Assembly (NCBI GenBank): GCA_002362595.1
Contig: DEUO01000168.1
Location: 1-11,389, forward strand
Direction of reading: 5' to 3'
DNA: 11,389 bases
DNA from: Caryophanales bacterium UBA3260
GTDB taxonomy: Bacteria > Bacillota_I > Bacilli_A > RF39 > UBA660
The notes under the pieces are model-generated. The model ran no database searches and was not told the DNA's origin. It saw only the letters and a list, made by a program, of their open reading frames with translations. How positions within the stretch are numbered: the stretch's first letter is position 1; the number at the start of each line of letters is the position of its first letter. A program made the position numbers and the translations under genes. Below, piece by piece: positions 6,959 to 11,389 of this stretch.

Positions 6959-8186
6959 AGGTTTTCTTTATTGACTTTTGGGGTTTTATTTTTACTTTTT
7001 TAGGAGTTATTAGAAGATTAATACATAGTAGTATTAAGCATAGGAAGATAAGTAAAATGATTATTATAATTATGGTTGTACTTTTACGTTCTGGGGAGAA
7101 TATTTCGTCATGTAGGTATATATTGTAAGTTTTTACTAAATCGTTTCCGACATAGATATCTATAAATCCTAGATTATCACCTATTTTGTTTTCAGGTGTT
7201 ATATAATCTGATAGATGGTAGTCTAAATGAATTTCTGATATTTTGTCGTTAGGAATAGTTATAGATATATCCTGGTCTGCTAGGACATAGTAATCGCTTG
7301 TGGTGGCATTTATTATGGGAATTTTTTTTAATAAGGTACCTGTTTCAATTACTTTATATTCAACGTAAGATAATGATGATAGATAGTCATATATTTTATA
7401 TGAATCTAGAACGTGGGTACTAAGTTGTTGATTTAAGGTTGATTTACAGGTTATGACAATGTAATTGATGTTATTTATTGTAGCTGTTGAAGCAAGTAAT
7501 AAACCAGCATCGTCTGTGTATCCGGCTTTGCTTCCTGTTAGAAGATATGGATCAAGGCCATGAAATGTGGCGTATGCTTGGGTATAGTTTACAACGTGAA
7601 GACCATTTGACATTGTATAATAGTTAGTACCAAATATTTTTTTGAATGTTTCGTTTTTTAAAGCTTCATTTAAGAGAATTGATAGTTCACGAGCAGTTGA
7701 GATGTTTTCGTTTTCACCACCTGCTGGGTCAGCAAAATGAGTGTGACGAAGGCCTAATTTTTCAGCATTCTGGTTCATCATAGCAACGAAATCTGGAACG
7801 CTGTTTGTAACAGCTAGAGCAAGAGCTTGAGCGCAATCGGCGCCAGATATTAGAAGTAAACCATATAAAAGGTCACGATATGTAACGACATCGTCTACTT
7901 TTAAGCCCGCAAGTGTATAAACCCATAAACCCGCTAAATCTTCTTCAGTTATTTTAACTTTTTGGTCAAGATTTTCGACTTGATTTATGATAGTATAAGC
8001 AGTCATTATTTTAGTTAGAGATGCTATTATAACTGGTTCATCGGCATTTTTAGTAAATAATACTTCATCAGTATTAGCGTTTTTTACAATAGCAGCTTCA
8101 GCGGTTATATCAACAGGTAATTCTAAAGCCTTTGGAGATGATAACATAATAAAGAAAGATAATATTATAAGTATTATTTTTTTCAT
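6957..8186 (-). CDS. Membrane-anchored D-alanyl-D-alanine carboxypeptidase (DacA/DacF type, peptidase S11)
   Basis: Low-molecular-weight penicillin-binding protein that removes the terminal D-Ala of peptidoglycan pentapeptides outside the membrane. The 409 residues begin with a signal peptide (about 1-20). The catalytic SxxK motif is SLTK with nucleophile S56 and base K59. The second motif is SGAD (114-117), an accepted variant of SxN. The third motif is KAG (220-222) in GSKAGYTDDAGLL, where nearly all relatives have KTG; the codon is GCC, so it is not a miscall by one ambiguous reading frame. Residues about 275-355 form a beta-rich C-terminal domain like that of PBP5. Residues 370-393 are a transmembrane helix followed by a Lys-rich cytoplasmic tail, instead of the amphipathic anchor of E. 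coli PBP5. It is a single gene with its own promoter and terminator, placed upstream of murL-murD. DacA versus DacF assignment cannot be settled from sequence reading. Confidence 0.92.
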   Translation of the reverse strand: MKKIILIILSFFIMLSSPKALELPVDITAEAAIVKNANTDEVLFTKNADEPVIIASLTKIMTAYTIINQVENLDQKVKITEEDLAGLWVYTLAGLKVDDVVTYRDLLYGLLLISGADCAQALALAVTNSVPDFVAMMNQNAEKLGLRHTHFADPAGGENENISTARELSILLNEALKNETFKKIFGTNYYTMSNGLHVVNYTQAYATFHGLDPYLLTGSKAGYTDDAGLLLASTATINNINYIVITCKSTLNQQLSTHVLDSYKIYDYLSSLSYVEYKVIETGTLLKKIPIINATTSDYYVLADQDISITIPNDKISEIHLDYHLSDYITPENKIGDNLGFIDIYVGNDLVKTYNIYLHDEIFSPERKSTTIIIIIILLIFLCLILLCINLLITPKKVKIKPQKSIKKT

Positions 8187-8221
8187 TATATCACTTCCCT
8201 ATTTGTATTCTTTGCAAATTA

Positions 8222-8250
8222 ATTCTATCAAAAAATAATAGTAAGTGCAA
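8222..8250 (-). promoter_or_regulatory. Sigma-A promoter of the D,D-carboxypeptidase gene
   Basis: Minus-strand TTGCAC (8250-8245) and TAGAAT (8227-8222) with 17 bases between them; TGA just before the -10 gives an additional TGn extension. The predicted leader is about 29 nt and ends in a GGGAAGTGAT ribosome binding site. Confidence 0.85.
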
Positions 8251-8262
8251 CTTAAGGGGACT

Positions 8263-8286
8263 AAAAAAGACAACACAGGTCGTCTA
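8263..8286 (-). terminator. Intrinsic terminator of the 195-residue unknown gene
   Basis: On the minus strand GACGAC (8284-8279) pairs with GTTGTC (8274-8269), including one G-U pair, around a 4-base loop CTGT, and is followed directly by six T (8268-8263). Its first base is the last base of the TAG stop codon (8286-8284). Confidence 0.8.
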
Positions 8287-8871
8287 TTTTTTCTTTTTTT
8301 GAAGATTCTTTTCGGCTTCTGTATATGCTGTTCTTCTTACGTAATCTTCTGGGAATTCTGGAACGATACCCATTTGTAACAATACAGATAAAGATGGCAT
8401 ATCATCGCCATACATTGCAGCTATTTCTTCTTCGGTTAAAATTGATTCGTCTTTTTCGTGGTCTAATGTATCGTTAATTATAGCATTAGCAACAATTGTA
8501 CTGGTTGGAGTTTCACTAATATATCCTATACCTTGTGTGTATGCACGTCTAGCTGGTTCTTCTTTAATAACTTTTTTTCTTTTGCGACGGCTTAAGCCTA
8601 GATTTCCTCTTATTTCAGATAGTTCTTTGTAGGTCATTCCGCGAAGTTCTTTTATAGTATATTGTCGTTGTTCACGATGAGAAGATAAATAACGATATAT
8701 TTCTATTGGGTAATTTTCTAGACATTCATGAATACGAGATGCGGTTCTAAAGATACGGGCGCGATATGCTTGAACTGATTCTGTTTCTTTTTGCATAAAA
8801 GCACCAATGTTGTAGCCACCACGAACTTCTAAGAATTTAATAGCTTCGTCAAAGCTTTCGAAATAGTACAT
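8284..8871 (-). CDS. Conserved-looking cytosolic protein of unknown function, 195 residues, with a Rho-N/SAP-like helical motif
   Basis: I do not recognise a family. The start should be the ATG at 8871: the GTG at 8880 that lengthens the frame by three codons is part of the ribosome binding site AGAGGTGA. The protein has no signal peptide or membrane segment. Residues 1-60 are predicted mostly helical with several Arg (RARIFRTASRIHE). Residues 70-94 read YTIKELRGMTYKELSEIRGNLGL, in two pieces YTIKELRGMT and YKELSEIRGNLGL, a helix-extended-helix pattern like Rho N-terminal or SAP nucleic-acid-binding motifs, followed by the basic patch RRKRKK (95-100). An acidic stretch (about 134-158) and the C-terminal PEFPEDYVRRTAYTEAEKNLQKKKK segment (split here only for reading) follow. 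DNA or RNA binding is a guess from this pattern. It is a monocistronic gene with a strong promoter and terminator. Confidence 0.75.
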   Translation of the reverse strand: MYYFESFDEAIKFLEVRGGYNIGAFMQKETESVQAYRARIFRTASRIHECLENYPIEIYRYLSSHREQRQYTIKELRGMTYKELSEIRGNLGLSRRKRKKVIKEEPARRAYTQGIGYISETPTSTIVANAIINDTLDHEKDESILTEEEIAAMYGDDMPSLSVLLQMGIVPEFPEDYVRRTAYTEAEKNLQKKKK

Positions 8872-8876
8872 AAGAA

Positions 8877-8884
8877 TCACCTCT
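8877..8884 (-). promoter_or_regulatory. Ribosome binding site fixing the start of the 195-residue gene
   Basis: Minus-strand AGAGGTGA (8884-8877), 5 bases before the ATG at 8871. Because the upstream in-frame GTG (8880-8878) lies inside it, initiation at that GTG is unlikely. Confidence 0.75.
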
Positions 8885-8892
8885 ATAATTAT

Positions 8893-8921
8893 ATTGTACT
8901 CTATTTTTTTAAATTAGGCAA
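8893..8921 (-). promoter_or_regulatory. Sigma-A promoter of the 195-residue gene
   Basis: Minus-strand TTGCCT (8921-8916) and TACAAT (8898-8893) with the ideal 17-base spacing. The -35 box starts 7 bases after the stop of the upstream 185-residue gene, and there is no terminator between, so read-through from that gene is also possible. Predicted leader about 15 nt. Confidence 0.8.
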
Positions 8922-8927
8922 TTTTTA

Positions 8928-9485
8928 CTATCTTTTATTTAGATCGTTTTGAATAACTTTTACATAGGTTCTTATTAATATGGAGCGGCGAAAATCATAT
9001 GGTATCTTTTTTAAGATATTTAAAGCTATTTCTGGGGCTTTTTTGTTTCTTTCATATAATTTGTCAAGATTATTTAGAGATAGCTTAAATTTCTCTAAAT
9101 TATGATCTTTTACTTTAATTGTTGTACATACATTATATATTTTATTTATTATTTTTTTGTCAAACATGTTATTTAAGATAAAATTAATTAATTCGTCGTC
9201 GGTAATGGAAGGAGTTGTTATAAATAAGGGACCATCTTTTAGTTCACGAATACGACCTTTTTCTTGATAGATTATAGTAAAGTTTTTAAAACGCTCTTCT
9301 AGACTTAAGATATTTAAATCTGTTAGGGAGATAAGAAGGTCTACTTCACTTATTGGTTTAGTATATGAATCTATTCCTTCAAGAGTTGACATATCTTGAC
9401 CTTTATAATAAGGAGTTAAGTGCCATTCTAAAGGAAGAAAGTCGTTATTATTTCTTTTAATAGCTAGAACATATTTTTGGTTCAT
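8928..9485 (-). CDS. Cytosolic protein of unknown function, 185 residues
   Basis: I do not recognise this protein. It has no signal peptide or membrane segment and is rich in Lys, Asn, Ile and Leu. The N-terminal half (about 1-85) looks alpha/beta, with MNQKYVLAIKRNNNDFLPLEW at the start (W21 preceded by a short beta strand) and VDLLISLTDLN near residue 50. The C-terminal half (about 90-185) is predicted helical, with a repeated Lys/Leu pattern and the segment KKIPYDFRRSILIRTYVKVI. No cysteine or histidine cluster and no nucleotide-binding loop is visible. The start at 9485 is supported by a GAGGAGGT ribosome binding site. It has an extended -10 promoter of its own and no clear terminator before the next gene. 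It follows the spoIIP pair on the same strand. That it is a real gene is well supported; its function is not. Confidence 0.78.
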   Translation of the reverse strand: MNQKYVLAIKRNNNDFLPLEWHLTPYYKGQDMSTLEGIDSYTKPISEVDLLISLTDLNILSLEERFKNFTIIYQEKGRIRELKDGPLFITTPSITDDELINFILNNMFDKKIINKIYNVCTTIKVKDHNLEKFKLSLNNLDKLYERNKKAPEIALNILKKIPYDFRRSILIRTYVKVIQNDLNKR

Positions 9486-9510
9486 AATTATTACCTCCTC
9501 AAGATGAATA

Positions 9511-9519
9511 ATTATACCA
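9511..9519 (-). promoter_or_regulatory. Extended -10 promoter of the 185-residue gene
   Basis: Minus-strand TGGTATAAT (9519-9511) is a perfect extended -10 element; the -35 position is weak. It sits 12 bases past the stop of the upstream small membrane protein gene. Predicted leader is about 19 nt and contains the GAGGAGGT ribosome binding site. Confidence 0.6.
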
Positions 9520-9530
9520 TATTATGTTTA

Positions 9531-9863
9531 TTACTTAAAGAGGCTACCAATAAAGTTTACAACACGAGTAAATTTATTGTTTATGAAGTCGTCGATTGAT
9601 TCACCAATGTTATAGCCGATGTCGCTTAGAGGGCTTGATACGTCAACATATTCTGGTTCTGTGTAGTCTTTTATATCGATGTAGTTGCCATTTTTGACAT
9701 CTTCTTCAAATTCTTTTATTTTTTCTTCAGTAAGGATTGTTTTGTTTTGTAAGTTGGAGTTATATGTACCAGTATTTACCTGAAAATAACTGATAAGAAA
9801 GACAATGAATAAAATTGTGAGGGTGCGACTGAATATTAACCACATTTTTTTACTATTTTTCAT
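9531..9863 (-). CDS. Small single-pass membrane protein in the yqxA position, 110 residues
   Basis: A short protein with one N-terminal transmembrane helix (about 8-26, after a basic start) and an outside region: an acidic stretch with Lys (about 44-76, including YIDIKDYTEPEYVDV) and a C-terminal amphipathic helix (about 82-110, ending NFIGSLFK). The sequence alone gives no function. In B. subtilis the gene after spoIIP is yqxA, which also encodes a membrane protein of about this size; the matching position, length and topology make this a probable YqxA-like protein, by inference. Its ATG shares one base with the spoIIP stop (TAATG), so it is translated by coupling and probably acts with the SpoIIP-like enzyme, for instance as a membrane partner. 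No terminator is clear after it. Confidence 0.72.
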   Translation of the reverse strand: MKNSKKMWLIFSRTLTILFIVFLISYFQVNTGTYNSNLQNKTILTEEKIKEFEEDVKNGNYIDIKDYTEPEYVDVSSPLSDIGYNIGESIDDFINNKFTRVVNFIGSLFK

Positions 9864-10759
9864 TATTCACCTTCTAAATATTTTAGAATTACACGTGATA
9901 GGACTTCAATAGTATTGTTTAGTTCTTCTATTTCATTATATTGACCTCCTAGTTCAATTAGAACCATATTTGAATTGATATCTTGATTGTAGATACCATT
10001 TACTCCTTCTCCACTCTTTTTTGTTATACCACGTGTTATACCAGGTATTTCTTGCTCTAAATAGTTTACTAGTTTTTCGGCTACCGCATTGTTTTGTAAA
10101 TAGTTTTGATGTTCTGCACCAATAACAAAGAGAATTTTAGCATAATTTTTACCATTATAGTTTACAATAGTATGGTTAAGGGGTGAAGAGTCGCGATGAA
10201 GATCAATTATTAATTTATAATTATTATTATTTATTTCATTTAGAATAATTTCACGAGATGCTTCATAGCTAAAACGATAAGACCAACTATGATTGTGAAG
10301 GACTTCAGTTACACTTCTTTTTTCAACATTTGATGAAATACCTAAATCAGTTAAATAATCATTTAATATATAACTAGCAGTTTTTACTGTAGGAGTTATG
10401 TTATATAATTCTAGATATTTATCACTGTATGATTCTGTTTCGTGTGTACTATATATATAGATAGATGGTGGTTGCGGATTATTTACCACATCTATACTAT
10501 TAGAATTAGGTTCTTTTAAAACAAAATTATCCTTGATTATTTTAGAGGGATTTTGATATTTTTTAAGTAATTTATTACTAGTATTATTCTTAGTATTAGA
10601 AATGATATGAGAAATGATTGTTTTATTATCTAGTTTTTTTAAATAGATGTTATAAATAAGATTATAAGTTAGATTGAAAAAGATGTAAGATAGAAGGCAT
10701 AAATATATTATTTTTTTCAATAAAGTATTCTTTTTACGAGGTTTAAATCTTTTTTTCAT
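9863..10759 (-). CDS. spoIIP: SpoIIP-like peptidoglycan amidase/endopeptidase
   Basis: Membrane-anchored peptidoglycan hydrolase; in spore formers SpoIIP cleaves stem peptides and works with SpoIID and SpoIIM to thin the septal wall during engulfment. The 298 residues show a basic N-terminus, a transmembrane helix (about 16-40), a poorly conserved linker (41-97) and the catalytic domain (98-298). Diagnostic strings are YIYSTHETESY (H106), LIIDLHRDS (H188), VIGAEHQNY (213-220 region) and VLIELGGQYN (E269); two His and a Glu are the metal and catalytic residues expected for this amidase fold, so the enzyme looks active. It is shorter than B. subtilis SpoIIP (about 400 residues), mainly in the linker. 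The ATG at 10759 has a GGTGAT ribosome binding site. It stands back to back with rpsT, as spoIIP stands near rpsT in Bacillus, but the protease gene gpr that lies between them there is missing. I found no clear vegetative or sporulation sigma promoter upstream. Confidence 0.9.
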   Translation of the reverse strand: MKKRFKPRKKNTLLKKIIYLCLLSYIFFNLTYNLIYNIYLKKLDNKTIISHIISNTKNNTSNKLLKKYQNPSKIIKDNFVLKEPNSNSIDVVNNPQPPSIYIYSTHETESYSDKYLELYNITPTVKTASYILNDYLTDLGISSNVEKRSVTEVLHNHSWSYRFSYEASREIILNEINNNNYKLIIDLHRDSSPLNHTIVNYNGKNYAKILFVIGAEHQNYLQNNAVAEKLVNYLEQEIPGITRGITKKSGEGVNGIYNQDINSNMVLIELGGQYNEIEELNNTIEVLSRVILKYLEGE

Positions 10760-10824
10760 ATTATCACCATAAAAGTAATATACAGAAATAATGTATAAAA
10801 AATAGTCGTTTTTTTTAGTTTTAC

Positions 10825-10853
10825 TTGCAAAAGTATGTAATCTTTAGTATAAT
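10825..10853 (+). promoter_or_regulatory. Sigma-A promoter of rpsT
   Basis: TTGCAA (10825-10830) and TATAAT (10848-10853) with 17 bases between them, a near-consensus vegetative promoter as expected for a ribosomal protein gene. Transcription should begin near 10860, leaving a leader of about 26 nt. Confidence 0.88.
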
Positions 10854-10871
10854 TCTATTTGTATTCAAGGG

Positions 10872-10877
10872 AAGGAG
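10872..10877 (+). promoter_or_regulatory. Ribosome binding site fixing the rpsT start
   Basis: AAGGAG ends 8 bases before the ATG at 10886. An upstream in-frame TTG at 10859 would place this site inside the coding region and starts at the predicted transcription start, so it is not the true start. Confidence 0.85.
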
Positions 10878-10885
10878 CGACGAAG

Positions 10886-11149
10886 ATGGCTAATATTAAA
10901 AGTTCTAAGAAAGCAATTAAGGTTATAGCAAAGAAAACTGAAGCTAATCATGACTATAAAGTAAGAGTTAAGAACTCTATTAAAGAATGTGAAAAAGCTA
11001 TAGTTTCTAAAGATTTAGACGCTGCTACTGAAGCTGTTAAAAAAGTACAAAAGAACATTGATAAAGCTGTTAGCAAAGGTGTTATAAAGAAGAACACTGC
11101 TGATAGAGAAAAATCAAGATTAAATAAAAAAGTTAAAGATATGAAGTAA
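10886..11149 (+). CDS. rpsT: 30S ribosomal protein S20
   Basis: Primary 16S rRNA-binding protein of the small subunit body. From the ATG at 10886 it is 87 residues, the normal length for bacterial S20, which is a bundle of three helices. It begins MANIKSSKKAIKV and is rich in Lys and Ala; the C-terminal part includes VQKNIDKAVSKGVIKKNTA, the conserved signature in which the loop GVIKKNTA joins the last two helices. The start is chosen from the ribosome binding site at 10872-10877 and the family N-terminus. It is the only complete gene on the plus strand and is transcribed away from spoIIP. Its stop codon lies inside the terminator palindrome. Base use is more G-rich at its highly used Lys codons (aag and aaa mixed) than its neighbours, as normal for an abundant protein. 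Confidence 0.97.
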   Translation: MANIKSSKKAIKVIAKKTEANHDYKVRVKNSIKECEKAIVSKDLDAATEAVKKVQKNIDKAVSKGVIKKNTADREKSRLNKKVKDMK

Positions 11150-11160
11150 TTTACTTCATT
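11128..11160 (+). repeat. Inverted repeat, left copy (3' end of rpsT)
   Basis: These 33 bases, the last seven rpsT codons, the stop and the terminator stem, are repeated exactly in reverse orientation at 11357-11389. Matching continues imperfectly inward into the T run. Confidence 0.9.
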
Positions 11161-11167
11161 TTTTTTT
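11141..11167 (+). terminator. Intrinsic terminator of rpsT
   Basis: ATGAAGTAA and TTACTTCAT (9-bp arms, one central T; in RNA a 7-bp stem with a 5-base loop) are followed by eight T. The rpsT stop codon TAA (11147-11149) is part of the palindrome. Confidence 0.82.
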
Positions 11168-11200
11168 ATATTAATGCTATTATTGTAGTATGGTGATTAT

Positions 11201-11389
11201 ATGATAAAGATTAAAAACTTGATACTTGCTTTCTTATCAGCTATATTTGTTATATTCGCTTTTTCTAAAGTAGATTTAATTGTTGATTTAGTTAAGAGTT
11301 TTTTAGAACCAGAAAGAAAAGTAATTATTGAACCTAGTAATAATTATACAAAAAATAATGAAGTAAATTACTTCATATCTTTAACTTTT
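11201..11389 (+). CDS. Start of an unrecognised protein with an N-terminal membrane anchor (cut by window edge)
   Basis: An open frame of 63 codons runs from the ATG at 11201 to the window end, with a GGTGATT ribosome binding site 4 to 9 bases upstream. It begins MIKIKNLILAFLSAIFVIF, a short basic start and one hydrophobic helix (about 5-21), then an amphipathic stretch (FSKVDLIVDLVKSFLEPERK, split by no gap) and an Asn-rich part. It is 41 bases downstream of the rpsT terminator and on the same strand; no separate promoter is obvious. Codons from about 53 onward lie in the inverted copy of the rpsT tail and may not belong to the real gene, so only the first 52 residues should be trusted. The function is not recognisable from this fragment. 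Confidence 0.6.
   Translation, partial: MIKIKNLILAFLSAIFVIFAFSKVDLIVDLVKSFLEPERKVIIEPSNNYTKNNEVNYFISLTF
11357..11389 (-). repeat. Inverted repeat, right copy (ends exactly at the window end)
   Basis: Exact reverse complement of 11128-11160. It stops only because the window stops, so it may be longer. It contains its own near-palindrome (11358-11376) that differs from the rpsT terminator only in the central base, as reverse complementing requires. Confidence 0.9.

Noticed and set aside
6809..7003. Plus-strand open frame of 64 codons
   Set aside because: It overlaps the start of murL, its promoter and the end of the carboxypeptidase gene on the other strand and has no ribosome binding site.
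8872..8880. GTG start for the unknown 195-residue protein
   Set aside because: The GTG is part of the AGAGGTGA ribosome binding site of the ATG at 8871.
10760..10830. Sporulation sigma-E/G type or shared TTGCAA promoter for spoIIP
   Set aside because: TTGCAA is its own reverse complement and could serve the minus strand, but no acceptable -10 lies 16-18 bases away, and TATACATT has no matching sigma-E -35.
10859..10885. TTG start giving a 96-residue S20
   Set aside because: It would place the ribosome binding site inside the gene and start at the predicted transcription start. The ATG at 10886 gives the normal family N-terminus and length.
1..11389. Defence island, CRISPR, prophage or insertion sequence
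   Set aside because: No regularly spaced repeats, transposase, integrase or nuclease genes were found; the genes are core cell wall, replication and ribosome functions. The only sizeable repeat is the inverted copy at the right edge.

Overview
The window is strongly AT-rich (roughly 30% G+C by eye, not counted) and carries Gram-positive style signals throughout: strong AGGAGG/GGTGA ribosome binding sites, near-consensus sigma-A promoters and short U-tailed hairpin terminators. The dnaG-rpoD pair and the rpsT/spoIIP junction are Firmicutes (Bacillota) gene orders. Together with MurL and a small genome-like economy of spacing, this suggests an uncultured gut-type low-GC lineage on the Bacilli/RF39/Erysipelotrichia side of the Firmicutes. 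That placement is inference. All ten genes with visible stops end in TAA or TAG, none in TGA, and the Trp codons I checked are TGG.

Layout, in transcription order (everything except the right-hand end is on the minus strand). At the right, rpsT (ribosomal protein S20) is read rightward from a textbook promoter, ends in a palindromic terminator, and is followed by the start of an unrecognised membrane-anchored protein cut by the window edge. Divergent from rpsT is a SpoIIP-like peptidoglycan amidase/endopeptidase, coupled by a TAATG overlap to a 110-residue membrane protein in the position of B. subtilis yqxA. Two unrecognised cytosolic proteins (185 and 195 residues) follow, each with its own promoter. 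Next comes a membrane-anchored D,D-carboxypeptidase of the DacA/DacF type, then a two-gene murL-murD operon, then a cell-wall-anchored thioester adhesin with Cna-B-like domains, and finally the dnaG-rpoD replication/transcription operon, with rpoD cut at the left edge.

The main theme is cell wall biology. MurL (UDP-MurNAc-L-Ala-L-Glu epimerase type) lies directly upstream of, and overlaps, a MurD whose normally conserved DSKATN motif reads DTLATI. This is best explained as the alternative D-glutamate route known from Xanthomonas, in which MurD2 adds L-Glu to UDP-MurNAc-L-Ala and MurL then inverts it, removing the need for the glutamate racemase MurI. The carboxypeptidase trims the resulting peptide, the SpoIIP-like enzyme degrades the wall, and the adhesin is attached to it by a (S/P)PxTG-type sorting signal.

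Other points: the last 33 bases of the window are an exact inverted copy of the 3' end of rpsT, which looks like a contig-end artefact or a real terminator inversion; terminator hairpins sit on top of, or within a few bases of, the stop codons of five genes; and the carboxypeptidase has KAG where the family has KTG. No mobile element, CRISPR array, tRNA or rRNA was seen, and there is no gene-free stretch longer than about 220 bases.
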